Of a stretch of DNA of 61,609 nt, positions 51,197 to 61,609 are shown piece by piece. Position numbers and translations under genes: made by a program. A model generated the notes under the pieces. The model saw only the letters and a list, made by a program, of their open reading frames with translations. It ran no database searches and was not told where the DNA came from. The stretch covers positions 1 through 61,609 of the forward strand of contig JAFMVE010000035.1 in the NCBI GenBank assembly GCA_025499705.1. The letters are read 5' to 3'. Numbering within the stretch: the stretch's first letter is position 1; each line of letters opens with the position of its first letter. The stretch is from Carboxylicivirga caseinilyticus. Its GTDB lineage: Bacteria; Bacteroidota; Bacteroidia; Bacteroidales; Marinilabiliaceae.

Positions 51197-53335
51197 ATGA
51201 TGAAGAAAAAAATGAATGAGGGAAAGTCTTACTTGAGAAGTGAGTCTTTTGAAGCGTTTCGTAGTTTCTATAAAGATTCTGCCCAAAGTGGGGAAACTTT
51301 AAGTTCTGCATCACCAATTAAATTGCGTTCAACCCGTAGTTTAATTACACGCAGAACTACTTTGTTGCGCGAGTCTTTTAAACCGGATGTAAATGTGATG
51401 GCGACTTCTTTGCTGGTGCCATCAGAATTATCGTGGGCATTAAATTGTGTCCCGCTTAACTTAGAAATGTTTAGTTCATTACTGGCTTCACATTCAAAAA
51501 TTATTGAGCTTTCTAATAAAGGAAGTCTTACTGCACCAAGGTGTAGTTTTATTAATTCAGTAAAGGGAGCGTTGGTGGAAAACCTGATTCCGAAACCAGA
51601 TATTTTGGTTAGTTCCTCTGCCTATTGTGAAGGGGTTAGTTATGTGTTTGAGGATTTCAGGAAAGAATTTGGGACTGATCATTTTCATATTGATTTACCA
51701 GTATACGCTGATAAGGAATCGGTACCTGAATTGGCAGTTCAGTTGAAAAACCTGTTTCTGAAGATGGCTGATTCTTTAGGAATAAGTCACGAAGAGGCTT
51801 TGGGGAATTTTAAGAAGGTTATGTACAACAGTACGTTGGCTCGAAAAGAATTCCTAGAATTATGGCAGTTCAGACATGAAAATGGCCCGGTTGATTTGGG
51901 ATTGGAGCCTTTGCATTGGCACATGCAGTTTTTGCCAATGTGGGGTGATGAAAAAGCGGTTGGTATCTGTCAGCGCTTGAAAGAAGAGTTTGTAGATCAT
52001 GTAAGTAATTATGAACATGATGATGAAGCCGTACCCATCGGATTTTTTGGATTGATACCTTATGGAAGAACTGAAATGTGGAGTATACTAAAAGAGAATA
52101 AAGCATACATGGCATTTGAAGGAGTCAATTTTTTGGGTGATTATATTTTACCCAACATTGAAAATTTTGAAAGTCTTACAGTTGATGAGTTGTTTCAGAA
52201 TTTGGCTCATAATCTGATAAGCGTGCCGATGCGAGGTGGAAATATCATAGAAAAATCTGACTTTTTTATGAAGGAAGCTTCTGATATGGGTGCAAAAGGT
52301 ATGATGATTATTTCGCATGAACATTGTCAGTTGTTGGCTCCTCGTCTCCATGAATTGGAAGATCAGGCAACGAAGAATAACCTTAAAGTGGTATCGTTGG
52401 GCGGTGATTGTATTTTAGGAATGCCAAAGGGACCAACCAACTTTCGTTTGCGAACCTTTTTAACATCAATAACCAATGTAAAAGCAAATGAGCTTGATTA
52501 TAAGAGTTTGAATCCAGTGAAAGAGCAGACTCTGGCTGGGTATCGCCTGGGAGTTGATTTTGGAAGTGGCTTTAGCAAGTATATGTTGCTGGATGAGAAA
52601 CTGGATGTGAAATTGAGTGGAGTAGTTTCATCAGGTATAGATTATCCTGGTTTGTTACATGATATCACTCGAAAATTAGCTATTGACGGACCTGTTCGGC
52701 TTGGCGTTGCAGGTATTGGTAGTGATAATCCTATCTTTAAAAATCTGGTACATAGCCAAACAACCGAAATTAACGCACTGATAGGTTCTTGTCGTCAACT
52801 TTTTCAGCAACGTGAGAATCTTCTGGTTATTGATATAGGTACTCAGGACGTTAAAATTTTGCATTTTGATAATATGTATGATGCTCCCTGGATTAATACT
52901 AATAAGAGTTGCGGGGCTGGTACAGGAATGGTGTTAGTTCAGATTTTGGAACGTTGGAAACAGACCATGCCTAATGTAACATTTGATACCTTGGATAAAT
53001 GGGCAATGGAAGCAACCGAAAGTGAAGTGATCAACACAACATGTGGAATTTTTGCAGTAACTAATGTTGTGTCGGCATTGGTTCAGGCATCAGAAGAAAG
53101 AAGAAAATCAATTTTACGAGGTTTATATGATTATGTGGCAACACAGGCAATTAAATTACTGCCTTCGCAATTACAACGCGGGCATGAAGTTTATTTAACG
53201 GGAGGTGTTGCCAGTCATGAAACACTAAAAGAAGTGTTTCGACAACGTGGTTTTACATTAATTAATCCCGAAAAGGATATCCATCCACAATTTTTAGTGG
53301 CATTTGGAACGGCCCTTTCGGTTCCTAATTCTTAA
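51197..53335 (+). CDS. fused 2-hydroxyacyl-CoA dehydratase-like / BadF-type activase-like protein
   Basis: A 712-residue protein joining two families. Residues about 70-430 resemble the HgdB/BcrB-like dehydratase subunit: [47 protein letters not shown] and [15 protein letters not shown], with cysteines in the usual cluster-binding places. Residues about 448-712 are a BadF/HgdC-type ATPase: [45 protein letters not shown] and [12 protein letters not shown] (the two cysteines that bridge a [4Fe-4S] cluster), then [11 protein letters not shown]. Such ATPases inject electrons into dehydratases. The fused order, and the absence of other pathway genes here, leave the substrate open. It is 5 bases from the following gene. 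Confidence 0.85.
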   Translation: MMKKKMNEGKSYLRSESFEAFRSFYKDSAQSGETLSSASPIKLRSTRSLITRRTTLLRESFKPDVNVMATSLLVPSELSWALNCVPLNLEMFSSLLASHSKIIELSNKGSLTAPRCSFINSVKGALVENLIPKPDILVSSSAYCEGVSYVFEDFRKEFGTDHFHIDLPVYADKESVPELAVQLKNLFLKMADSLGISHEEALGNFKKVMYNSTLARKEFLELWQFRHENGPVDLGLEPLHWHMQFLPMWGDEKAVGICQRLKEEFVDHVSNYEHDDEAVPIGFFGLIPYGRTEMWSILKENKAYMAFEGVNFLGDYILPNIENFESLTVDELFQNLAHNLISVPMRGGNIIEKSDFFMKEASDMGAKGMMIISHEHCQLLAPRLHELEDQATKNNLKVVSLGGDCILGMPKGPTNFRLRTFLTSITNVKANELDYKSLNPVKEQTLAGYRLGVDFGSGFSKYMLLDEKLDVKLSGVVSSGIDYPGLLHDITRKLAIDGPVRLGVAGIGSDNPIFKNLVHSQTTEINALIGSCRQLFQQRENLLVIDIGTQDVKILHFDNMYDAPWINTNKSCGAGTGMVLVQILERWKQTMPNVTFDTLDKWAMEATESEVINTTCGIFAVTNVVSALVQASEERRKSILRGLYDYVATQAIKLLPSQLQRGHEVYLTGGVASHETLKEVFRQRGFTLINPEKDIHPQFLVAFGTALSVPNS

Positions 53336-53340
53336 ATATT

Positions 53341-54468
53341 ATGAGCGTTTTCAGTCTTGGAGTAGTATTAATTGTTTTAGCAGGCGTACTTTGCTGGTTT
53401 ATTGTCTATTGGGCATTTCGCAAATCATTCGTACTCCTGATCGGCTCTTTGTTTTTAGCTGTAATTGATGCTGTGGCTTGTTTTGCCTTTGTTGTAGGTA
53501 ATCAGGGATTGGTTCATTTAATATGGGCAGTGCCTGTTTCTATTGTTCTTATTGTATCTTCTTATTTTGTGTTATCAAAAAAAGTTAAGGATCCGATTCA
53601 ACATTTGACGAATATATTACAAATGATGAGCGAGAAAAACCTGAAGGAAGATGTCAATGAGAAGTTTCTAACAGAAGCCTATGAGATTGGTAATATTGCA
53701 GGGGCAGTAACAAAGCTTTTGGATTCTAATCGATTAATGGTAAAGTTGATGGATGATAGTTCATCTGTTTTACTTGGCTCGAGTTCGAATATAACATCCA
53801 GCTCATCAAGTATTAGTTCGGGAGCATCAGAACAAGCCAGTGGTATTGAAGAGATTTCAACATCAATTGAAGAAATGACAGCTAATATTGCTACCAATGC
53901 TGATAATGCTAAGAAATCACAAACATTATCTGCTCAGGCACAAAATCAACTAGAATTATCATTCCAAAAAGTAAAGGAAAATGTGGAGTTGATGAGAAAA
54001 ATAGATGAACAAACAGCTTTTGTTAGGCAAATAGCTGAACAAACAAATATTTTGGCACTTAATGCATCTATTGAGGCCGTTAAGGCTGGCGATGCAGGAA
54101 AAGGATTCTCTGTAGTGGCGAAGGAGGTGAGGTCATTGGCTGAACAAGCCAATCAGGCTTCCACTAAAATTGTTACAATGGTTAAAGATGGTGTTAATCA
54201 GGTAAACGAGGTGATGGATGAGATTACCTTATTGGTTAATAAAACAAGTGAATCATTAAGATTAGTGCAGGAAGTGGCTGCTGCCAGTGAAGAAATGAAC
54301 ATTGGTGCCAATCAGATTAATTCAGCTATTCAGGAACTTAATAATGTTGTTCAGGAAAATGCAGCTTCAGCAGAAGAGTTAAGTGCTTCATCTACACAGT
54401 TATTGGATGAAGCCAAAGGCTTGAAAGGTATTGTAAATACTTATCAGTATAAAATAATGGCTAATTAG
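53341..54468 (+). CDS. methyl-accepting chemotaxis protein-like signal transducer
   Basis: A 375-residue membrane protein. Three hydrophobic segments (about 4-24, 30-52, 58-78) are followed by a coiled-coil signalling domain with the MCP tip [40 protein letters not shown]. There is no periplasmic sensor domain, so any input would come from the membrane or cytoplasm. It is translated right after the dehydratase/activase fusion (5 bases apart), so the two are surely one operon. It may sense a redox or metabolite state tied to that enzyme; this is inference. Confidence 0.9.
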   Translation: MSVFSLGVVLIVLAGVLCWFIVYWAFRKSFVLLIGSLFLAVIDAVACFAFVVGNQGLVHLIWAVPVSIVLIVSSYFVLSKKVKDPIQHLTNILQMMSEKNLKEDVNEKFLTEAYEIGNIAGAVTKLLDSNRLMVKLMDDSSSVLLGSSSNITSSSSSISSGASEQASGIEEISTSIEEMTANIATNADNAKKSQTLSAQAQNQLELSFQKVKENVELMRKIDEQTAFVRQIAEQTNILALNASIEAVKAGDAGKGFSVVAKEVRSLAEQANQASTKIVTMVKDGVNQVNEVMDEITLLVNKTSESLRLVQEVAAASEEMNIGANQINSAIQELNNVVQENAASAEELSASSTQLLDEAKGLKGIVNTYQYKIMAN

Positions 54469-54540
54469 TCAGACAATATAATCTACTAATATGCGTTAAA
54501 GATTATAACTTTCATAAGTCAAGTTTTAATTCAACTTCAT

Positions 54541-54568
54541 AGGGTGTCTTTTAGGCACCCTTTTTTTA
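54541..54568 (+). terminator. intrinsic terminator after the MCP-like gene
   Basis: Arms AGGGTG/CACCCT around TCTTTTAGG, followed by a run of seven T. Confidence 0.8.
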
Positions 54569-54664
54569 TTCATCAAATTCATGTTTCTTATATTTTAAGT
54601 GAGAATATTTTTCATTCTATTAAAACATTTTTATTTGCAATTGTTACTATAGCAGTAAATAATC

Positions 54665-56455
54665 ATGATGACTGAAGTTAAAAAGAAAAAAATTACTCGA
54701 AGCGGTCTCAAGGAGGCTTTTCAACTTTATAAATTTATTAAGCCATACAGGCTCCAATATTTCATAGGTATTCTTTTTTTATTGGGATCGAGCCTTGCCT
54801 CGTTAGCTTTTCCAAAGTTATTGGGAGATTTAATTACGGCCGGAAGTAAAGGTTTATTAGCTGAAAAAATAAATGGTTTAGCGTTAATTATAGGAGTAGT
54901 GTTAATCTTACAATCCTTGTTTTCGTATTTCAGAACTTATCTGTTTGTGAAAGTAACAGAAAAAGCCTTGGCTGATCTTCGACAATTTACTTTTAATCAT
55001 CTGATAAAATTACCACTGGCCTTTTTTGAAAGGAGAAGAGTCGGCGAATTAAATAGCAGATTATCTGCTGATATTTCCTTACTTCAGGAGTCCTTAACTA
55101 CTACTTTTGCTGAATTTCTGCGACAGTTAATTACAATAATTGGTGGTATTGGAGCAATGGTTTACATTCTTCCAAAACTTACGGTGTTTATGTTGGCAGT
55201 AATTCCTGCAGTAGTTTTGTTAGCTGTAGTTTTTGGTCGTTTTATAAGGAGATATTCAAAAAAAGCACAGTCAGAAGTTGCCGAGTCTAATACTATTGTT
55301 GAAGAGACACTCCAGGGAATACAGAGTGTTAAATCATATGCCAATGAGTTTCTGGAAATGGCCAGGTACAAAAAGAAAACAAATGAAATTGCTCAGGTAG
55401 GAGTAAAAGGAGGTGTATACCGTGGAGCTTTTAGTTCATTTATGGTTTTTGGAATGTTTGGTGCATTAGTGGCAATTATTTGGCGGGGAGCAACTTTGAT
55501 TGCATCGGGTGAAATGGATGCAGGTGAATTATTTTCATTTGTTTTTTACTCTGGTTTTATTGCCGGTTCAATTGCCGGTTTAGCAAGTTTATTTGCACGG
55601 ATTCAAAGATTTTTGGGAGCAACAGAAGATTTATTTGAAATAACAGGTGAAGTAGTAGAAGATTTAGAAGAAATAAAAGAGATAAAGCCTTCTGATCGCC
55701 TTAAAGGGGGAATAGAATTCCGAAATCTATCTTTTGCATACCCAACCCGACCTGATTCAAAGGTTCTAAAAAATGTAAGTTTCACCATAGAGCCAAATCA
55801 AATGGTTGCCTTGGTTGGAGCCAGTGGTGCCGGAAAAACAACCATAACATCGTTGCTTTTCAGATTGCATCATGTTGAAGAAGGAATGATTTGGTTTGAT
55901 AATAAAGATGCTGCATTTTTTTCCCTTTCAATATTAAGATCACAGATGGCTTTGGTTCCACAGGATATATTCCTTTTTGGAGGATCGATAAGAGAAAATA
56001 TTGCCTATGGTAAACCAGATGCATCGGAAGAAGAAATTATCAATGCAGCTAAAAGTGCTAATGCCTGGGAGTTTATCGAAGATTTTGAGGACGGTTTGGA
56101 AACAATAGTAGGAGAGAGAGGTACTCAACTATCAGGAGGACAAAGACAGAGAATAGCCATAGCACGTGCATTATTACGTAATCCAAGAATCTTAATTTTA
56201 GATGAAGCAACTTCTGCATTGGATTCTCATTCCGAGAAATTGGTTCAGGATGCACTTAAAACCCTTATGAAGGGCAGAACAACTATTGTCATTGCTCATC
56301 GCTTATCAACCATTATAAATGCAGATCAGATTTTTGTGTTGGAAAAAGGAGAAATAGTTGAGAAAGGAACACATGTTGAATTGTTGTCAAAAGATAATGG
56401 TGTGTATAAGAAGCTTTCGAACCTTCAAGGTATTGAACAACAGATATTATCATGA
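54665..56455 (+). CDS. MsbA-like ABC exporter (fused permease and ATPase)
   Basis: A 596-residue half-transporter expected to act as a homodimer. Six membrane helices lie at about 30-320 (SLASLAFPKLLGDLI near the start, GALVAIIWRGATLIASG late). The ATPase shows Walker A VGASGAGKTTITSL, Q-loop VPQDIFLFGGSIREN, signature QLSGGQRQRIAIARALL, Walker B ILILDEATSALD and VIAHRLSTI. This type moves lipids, lipid A or drugs. No neighbour indicates the substrate. Confidence 0.94.
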   Translation: MMTEVKKKKITRSGLKEAFQLYKFIKPYRLQYFIGILFLLGSSLASLAFPKLLGDLITAGSKGLLAEKINGLALIIGVVLILQSLFSYFRTYLFVKVTEKALADLRQFTFNHLIKLPLAFFERRRVGELNSRLSADISLLQESLTTTFAEFLRQLITIIGGIGAMVYILPKLTVFMLAVIPAVVLLAVVFGRFIRRYSKKAQSEVAESNTIVEETLQGIQSVKSYANEFLEMARYKKKTNEIAQVGVKGGVYRGAFSSFMVFGMFGALVAIIWRGATLIASGEMDAGELFSFVFYSGFIAGSIAGLASLFARIQRFLGATEDLFEITGEVVEDLEEIKEIKPSDRLKGGIEFRNLSFAYPTRPDSKVLKNVSFTIEPNQMVALVGASGAGKTTITSLLFRLHHVEEGMIWFDNKDAAFFSLSILRSQMALVPQDIFLFGGSIRENIAYGKPDASEEEIINAAKSANAWEFIEDFEDGLETIVGERGTQLSGGQRQRIAIARALLRNPRILILDEATSALDSHSEKLVQDALKTLMKGRTTIVIAHRLSTIINADQIFVLEKGEIVEKGTHVELLSKDNGVYKKLSNLQGIEQQILS

Positions 56456-56723
56456 TGCTTTTAATCGACATAAATAGAGGGTTTTAGCTTATTGTGTTAA
56501 AAATATATTACATCAAATAATCCTGTGCCGATATCTATTAAATATCTTGATTAAAAACAGTGAAAAACCTGTATCATTGGCTCAAATGCAGTATTTTATC
56601 AGTTAAAACACTATAAATATATATATTGGTTATCTGTAAGTTGTAATCTGTGAGTTGTTGATTATTATGGGTTATTAATATGGATAAATGTAAATTTCTT
56701 TCATAGTTACACATCTAAATCCT

Positions 56724-59700
56724 ATGAATATGAAAGAAAAACATTTATTTATGTTGATTTTAGGAGTGCTGTTATTTACAGGCTTCATACAGGCTCAACA
56801 AAGAACCATAACGGGTGTTGTAACATCCTCAGAAGATGGTTCTGCAATTCCAGGAGTATCTGTTTTAGTTAAAGGAACAACTATTGGAACAATAACAGGA
56901 AGTGATGGTGCATATGTTTTAAATATACCATCGGATGCTCAGGTTGTGGTTTACTCTTTTATTGGAATGTCAACTCAGGAACATAATGTATTAGGTTTGG
57001 ATAAGCTTGATATTATACTGGTGCCTGATGCCATTGATGTTAAAGAGGTAGTTGTTACTGCTTTAGGTATATCACGCGAGAAGAAAGGACTGACTTATGC
57101 TGTTGAGAAAGTCAGTACAGATGATATGATTAAGGCGAAGGAGACTAACTTTGTTAACAATCTGACAGGGAAAGTTGCAGGGGTGCAAGTGACACAATCA
57201 AATGGATCAATTGGTGCTTCTTCTAGAGTCATACTTCGAGGTTGGTCATCTGTAACAGGTAATAATGAGCCTCTGTTTGTTATTGACGGTATTCCTATTG
57301 ATAATAATAATTACTCAAGTGCTGCCGATGGATTTAGTCGGGGAGGTATTGATTATGGTAATGCTGCCATGGATATTAATCCCAATGATATTGAAGATAT
57401 CTCAGTACTAAAAGGAGGAACAGCCGCGGCTTTGTATGGATCTCGGGCAGCTAATGGAGCTATTATTATTACTACTAAAAGTGGTAAAGATGCCAAAAAT
57501 AAATTTGGTGTTTCTTATAATTTCGCCGTTTCAATGTCTTCGCCTTTAGTACTTCCTGATTATCAGAATAAGTATGCTCAAGGTTATGTAAATTTGGGTC
57601 TTGGTTGGGCTGTTGATGCTCTTGGATATGCTCCTGATGAAAGCTGGGGCCCCGAAATGGATGGACGAATGGAACTTCATCCGATTACAGGTGAAATGGT
57701 TCCGCTTACTCCCAAGCCCGATAATAGAAAAGATTTTTATGATACTGGTGTAATCTATACTAATAACCTGGCAATAGTTGGGAAATCTGATCAGTTCGAT
57801 TATCGGTTTTCATGGACAAATCTGGATCAGAAAGGTATAATGCCAACCAGTACATTTAAAAAGAATCAGTTTTCGTTCAACGGTAGTTTTAAGCCAAATG
57901 ATCGCTTAAAAGTTTCTTCATCAGCCAATCTTGTGTTATCTGATGCTCACAACCGTGATCCTCAGGGACAATATGATTACGGTGGTATAAACATGATGTT
58001 TTTATGGTCGGGTCGTAACTTCGATTGGCGCGAGATGCGTAATCTGAAAGATGAGAATGGTCAATATATGGGGTTTTATTACTCCGATTGGTGGGATAAT
58101 CCCTGGTTTATCCTGGAACAAAACCCAAATGATGATAGCCGCACCCGCTTTTTTGGCAATATAGAAACCGAGTTGAAAATAGCAAAAGGACTATCACTGA
58201 TTGGAAGAATAGGTATTGATACTTATAATGATAACAGAGCTGAAAAATTTGCTTTTGGTGGCTTTAGTACTGATAAAGAACGTGGTGGTTTTATCAATTA
58301 CTTTGTGGATTCGGAACAGATTACTTCGGATTACTTTTTATCGTATAGTGGAAAGATTACTGAAGATATTGATATAAATGCCATTCTGGGACATAATATT
58401 AATCAGCGTATTTTTAGTGATGCCAGAATCGAAGCAGCTTCATTAATAAATAATGGTTTGTATAGCCTTGATAATGCCACAAGTGTTCAAACAACCGATT
58501 TTAAATCGATACGACGATTATACGGCGTTTATGCCTCCTTGAATTTTGGATTTAAGAACTTTTTATTTCTCGATTTAACGGCTCGTAACGATTGGTCATC
58601 AACGTTACCAAAAGATAATAACAGTTATTTCTATCCATCAGCAGGATTGGGCTTTTTATTTACCAATTTATTGGATATTGATCCTTCCATATTAAATCAT
58701 GGTAAAATACGTGTTAATTGGGCACAGGTAGGTAATGATGCTGCACCATATCGAATTCAAAGTGTTTACGAACGTACAGATGTTCATGATCCTCTAAGTG
58801 ATAATCTGAAATTTCCAATCGGCCAGGTAAATGGTTTTTCAGTTGAACAATCGAGAAAAAATCCAAACCTTAAGCCAGAAATGCAAACAAACTTTGAGAT
58901 TGGTACCGAACTATATTTTGTAAATAATCGCATTGGTCTTGATTTGACTTATTATAATCAAACAACAAAAGATCAGATAATCAGACATGCCGTTTCAGCC
59001 AGTACTGGTTACAGTCAAAACTACATTAATGCTGGAGAAATAGAGAATAAGGGTGTAGAAGTATTGCTTCGTTTGAATCCTGTAAAAACGGATAATTTTA
59101 GTTGGGATATTGATTTCAACTATTCAAGAAATAGAAATAAGGTACTAAGTCTTACTGAGGGTGTTGATGCCATTACTTTACCCGGAGGATTTACCAGTCC
59201 AAGTATTCAGGTTAGGGTAGGTCAGCCATATGGTGTTATCTATGGTTCTTATTTTGAGAAAGATCCGGATGGTAACTTGATCGTTAATGAAACAGATGGA
59301 TTGCCTGTAATTCAAAATAATCCAAGAAAAATAGGAGATCCAAATCCAGATTGGATGGGAAGCGTAAGAAATACTTTTAAATATAAGAATCTTTCATTAA
59401 GTGTTTTGTTTGATACAAAACAAGGAGGAGATTTATATTCAACGTCAATTGCTATTTTAAGATATTCAGGTCAGGTAGCTGAAACTGAAACAATGTTTGG
59501 TTATACAAGAGAAGATGAATTTGTTATTCCAAATTCAGTTAATATGATTGAGGATGCACAAGGAAATGTAAGTTATGTGCCTAATTCAACTCCAACTACC
59601 ATTAATGATTATCATTGGCACAACTTATTCTCCGTTGATGATCAGTTTGTTTTTGATGCTTCTTATATTAAGCTTCGTGAGGTTACTCTGTCATATCAGT

Positions 59701-59909
59701 TACCAGTTGATTTGTTAAAGAAAACCAAATTTTTCCAAAGTGGAAGTGTTTACGCTTCCGGACGAAATCTATTGTTGTTCGGAACAAATATCCCACATAT
59801 TGATCCGGAAGTAGATGCTGGTGCTACAACAGGAAACCTTCATGGTTATGAGTATGCAAACAGTCCTTCTACAAAGAGTTTTACATTTGGTTTAAATCTT
59901 GAATTTTAA
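56724..59909 (+). CDS. susC: SusC/RagA TonB-dependent outer-membrane transporter
   Basis: A 1061-residue outer-membrane protein. A signal peptide (about 1-24) is followed by a carboxypeptidase-regulatory-like domain (GVVTSSEDGSAIPGVSVLVKGT), then VKEVVVTALGISREKKGL and the plug (NLTGKVAGVQVTQSNG, LRGWSSVTGNNEPLFVIDGIPI, LKGGTAAALYGSRAANGAI). The beta-barrel ends in NLEF, the usual aromatic C-terminus. It pairs with the SusD-like lipoprotein encoded 16 bases later and would import a glycan or oligopeptide. No regulator or glycoside hydrolase is next to it in the window. Confidence 0.96.
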   Translation: MNMKEKHLFMLILGVLLFTGFIQAQQRTITGVVTSSEDGSAIPGVSVLVKGTTIGTITGSDGAYVLNIPSDAQVVVYSFIGMSTQEHNVLGLDKLDIILVPDAIDVKEVVVTALGISREKKGLTYAVEKVSTDDMIKAKETNFVNNLTGKVAGVQVTQSNGSIGASSRVILRGWSSVTGNNEPLFVIDGIPIDNNNYSSAADGFSRGGIDYGNAAMDINPNDIEDISVLKGGTAAALYGSRAANGAIIITTKSGKDAKNKFGVSYNFAVSMSSPLVLPDYQNKYAQGYVNLGLGWAVDALGYAPDESWGPEMDGRMELHPITGEMVPLTPKPDNRKDFYDTGVIYTNNLAIVGKSDQFDYRFSWTNLDQKGIMPTSTFKKNQFSFNGSFKPNDRLKVSSSANLVLSDAHNRDPQGQYDYGGINMMFLWSGRNFDWREMRNLKDENGQYMGFYYSDWWDNPWFILEQNPNDDSRTRFFGNIETELKIAKGLSLIGRIGIDTYNDNRAEKFAFGGFSTDKERGGFINYFVDSEQITSDYFLSYSGKITEDIDINAILGHNINQRIFSDARIEAASLINNGLYSLDNATSVQTTDFKSIRRLYGVYASLNFGFKNFLFLDLTARNDWSSTLPKDNNSYFYPSAGLGFLFTNLLDIDPSILNHGKIRVNWAQVGNDAAPYRIQSVYERTDVHDPLSDNLKFPIGQVNGFSVEQSRKNPNLKPEMQTNFEIGTELYFVNNRIGLDLTYYNQTTKDQIIRHAVSASTGYSQNYINAGEIENKGVEVLLRLNPVKTDNFSWDIDFNYSRNRNKVLSLTEGVDAITLPGGFTSPSIQVRVGQPYGVIYGSYFEKDPDGNLIVNETDGLPVIQNNPRKIGDPNPDWMGSVRNTFKYKNLSLSVLFDTKQGGDLYSTSIAILRYSGQVAETETMFGYTREDEFVIPNSVNMIEDAQGNVSYVPNSTPTTINDYHWHNLFSVDDQFVFDASYIKLREVTLSYQLPVDLLKKTKFFQSGSVYASGRNLLLFGTNIPHIDPEVDAGATTGNLHGYEYANSPSTKSFTFGLNLEF

Positions 59910-59925
59910 TTTAAAAGCAAGAATT

Positions 59926-61335
59926 ATGAAGAAAATATCTATATATAGTCTCGTAGCCTTCACTTTATTAATCTTTGTGGGAGGCTGTGAATCTGATTTT
60001 TTGGATGTAAATCAAAATCCAAATGATCCAACAGAAGTAGAAACCGAATATTTAGTAGCGGCCGCCGAAGGAGCCCTGGCATATTATATGGGATTTGAAG
60101 TTAATCGTGATGCCTCATTAATATGTCAGCAATGGTCAAGCATATATACTCAATATTGGGATGTTGATAAATACAGGTTATTACCAACAGATTTTGATAA
60201 TCACTGGAGCAATTTTTATGGTCAGACTTTATCTGATTTAAATGCTGCAATTAAATTATCAGAGCAACGTAATTCACCTAATATAAAAGCAGTTTGTATG
60301 TTGTTGCAAGCATATACATATCAAGCCATAACAGATATGTGGGGTGATGCTCCTTTTTCGCAGGCTATGCAGATTGATGAATATATTACACCTGCCTATG
60401 ATAATGTTTCTGATATCTATCCGGCATTGCTTTCAATGATTGATGATGCTATAGATCTGATGGAGGGAGAGGAAGAACCCACTCTGTTATTACAGGATGT
60501 AATTTATAATGGAGACCTTACCAAATGGAAGGCATTTGCTCAAACACTCAAGCTAAGGTTGATGATGAGAATGAGTAATACTGATGAGTTTACTTCTTCA
60601 GATCTCACAGCTTTAATTGCTGAAGGTGGATTTATTGAGTCCAATAATGGAAATGCAATATTTACTTATGGAACTACAACAAATAATTATAATCCACTCT
60701 TCGAACGATTTACTTCTGCTGGTAGGTCAAATGATTTGGCTCCATCTTCAACTATTGTTGATTTAATGAATGACACTAATGATCCAAGACGAACAAACTA
60801 TTTTGAACTTGCTTCTGGAACAACTGAATATATAGGTAATCCGAATGGGTACGGAGCAATAACAACTGAAAATTTATCAAGGTTACCTTCATGGTGGTAT
60901 GATAGAAATGATCAGGCCGGAATGTCGAGGCCAACCTTATTAATGACCAGTTCAGAAGCATATTTTCTTTTAGCTGAAGCTGCAGCACGGGGCTTTTCTT
61001 CAGGTGATGTAAATGACTTATACAATCAGGCAGTTACTCAATCTATGTTGCAATGGGAAGTTCCTGAAGAAGATATCTCAACTTTTCTTTCTAATAATTC
61101 ATATGTTGATCTGGATGGATTATATGTGCAGAAATACATATCACTTTATGATCAGGGCTTGGAAGCTTATAGTGAGTGGAGAAGGAGTGGTCTGCCAGTT
61201 TTAGCTGTGGCTGCAAATAGCCAGAATGGAGATCGCATACCAGTACGTTTTCCTTATCCTTACGATGAGTTTAGTACCAATTCTGATAATGTTCCCGATG
61301 ATGATATAAACACTCCAATATGGTGGGATAGATAA
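59926..61335 (+). CDS. susD: SusD/RagB-like lipoprotein (SusD-like 2 type)
   Basis: A 469-residue lipoprotein that should cover the SusC pore and capture its substrate. The signal ends LLIFVGGC with the lipobox cysteine, followed by ESDFLDVNQNPNDPTEV, typical of the SusD_2 family. It is helical throughout with TPR-like units, as in SusD. An in-frame ATG at 59899 overlaps susC; the ATG at 59926 precedes the signal peptide and is preferred. It ends at a hairpin (61348-61378). Confidence 0.95.
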   Translation: MKKISIYSLVAFTLLIFVGGCESDFLDVNQNPNDPTEVETEYLVAAAEGALAYYMGFEVNRDASLICQQWSSIYTQYWDVDKYRLLPTDFDNHWSNFYGQTLSDLNAAIKLSEQRNSPNIKAVCMLLQAYTYQAITDMWGDAPFSQAMQIDEYITPAYDNVSDIYPALLSMIDDAIDLMEGEEEPTLLLQDVIYNGDLTKWKAFAQTLKLRLMMRMSNTDEFTSSDLTALIAEGGFIESNNGNAIFTYGTTTNNYNPLFERFTSAGRSNDLAPSSTIVDLMNDTNDPRRTNYFELASGTTEYIGNPNGYGAITTENLSRLPSWWYDRNDQAGMSRPTLLMTSSEAYFLLAEAAARGFSSGDVNDLYNQAVTQSMLQWEVPEEDISTFLSNNSYVDLDGLYVQKYISLYDQGLEAYSEWRRSGLPVLAVAANSQNGDRIPVRFPYPYDEFSTNSDNVPDDDINTPIWWDR

Positions 61336-61347
61336 TTAATTTACATG

Positions 61348-61378
61348 AAGCCAGGGATATATCTCTCTGGCTTTCTTT
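61348..61378 (+). terminator. probable terminator after susD
   Basis: Arms AAGCCAG/CTGGCTT around an inner GGATATATCTC pairing, followed by TTCTTTT. A modest T-run makes it a likely but not certain terminator. Confidence 0.65.
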
Positions 61379-61609
61379 TGGATTATCAAAAAAAATGTTA
61401 AATTTATATGTCCCATATTTCATAATCCAAAAAATTCCGCCTTGAAAACCAAGTTAGCTAATGTGTTTATTGGCTTACTTTTACTGTTCGTATATTCATG
61501 TTTTAATAAAACTGCTCATTGGTGGGCGCTTAAAACCCACTGATTATTAATTGTTTATTTTTAAGTTCTTTGACATTTTTGTAATCGTATTTCGTAAGCA
61601 CCTCTCTTA
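61379..61609. other. right-end region with possible micro-reading frame
   Basis: From a TTG at 61442 a frame of 33 codons reads like a tiny lipoprotein signal (hydrophobic LLLLFVYSC) and stops at 61541-61543. It could be a remnant of a longer gene, a real micro-peptide or chance. Nothing else is visible before the window ends. Confidence 0.3.

Overview
This AT-rich window looks like a chromosome segment of a Bacteroidota bacterium, probably a marine or sediment member of the Marinilabiliales or a related group. The grounds are a SusC/SusD pair, DUF3857 transglutaminase-like proteins, DUF4382 and DUF2807 proteins, several four-helix-bundle (S23-like) proteins, a GxxExxY protein, a Y1 REP-associated transposase, and TAnnTTTG-type promoter boxes. 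No rRNA or tRNA gene was seen. The species assignment is inference.

Layout. Positions 1-493 hold a structured tandem repeat. About 0.5-39.2 kb is one large exopolysaccharide (EPS) locus. At its left edge, on the minus strand, are a Wzc-type tyrosine autokinase and a Wza-type export lipoprotein. Next, on the plus strand, come a small DUF1858 protein, a WecA-like initiating sugar-phosphate transferase, a nucleotidyltransferase-like protein, two GT4 glycosyltransferases, a REP-associated transposase and an orphan of higher G+C. From 39.2 kb back to 12.1 kb a long minus-strand array runs towards them. It encodes a UDP-glucuronate-type epimerase, APS kinase, ABC exporter Wzm/Wzt, a sulfotransferase-like protein, two proteins of unknown role, an alpha-1,2-fucosyltransferase-like GT11, GT2 and GT4 enzymes, a polysaccharide deacetylase, an acyltransferase and a Wzy-like polymerase. 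Together these predict a fucosylated, uronic-acid-containing, acylated and probably sulfated polysaccharide. No Wzx flippase was recognised.

From 39.5 kb to the right end the genes are more ordinary: two DUF3857 proteins, a DUF4382 lipoprotein, a DUF2807 protein, an AGCS sodium:amino-acid symporter, class I fumarase, a GH20 hexosaminidase, a YhcH-family protein, a fused 2-hydroxyacyl-CoA dehydratase-like/activase-like protein followed at once by a chemotaxis-receptor-like protein, an MsbA-like ABC exporter, and a SusC/SusD pair.

The most unusual signal is in the EPS locus. Several families of short palindromic or low-complexity repeats fill the intergenic gaps, and the same repeats continue in frame inside glycosyltransferase genes, mostly at two structural positions (the inter-domain linker and a C-domain loop). 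The transposase carries REP-like palindromes inside its own reading frame. Five four-helix-bundle genes (one with an in-frame stop), a Uma2 gene and a GxxExxY gene sit among the EPS genes, each bordered by its own repeat words. This resembles the protein-coding palindromic elements known from Rickettsia, and may be a separate, undescribed repeat system that tolerates or exploits coding sequence.
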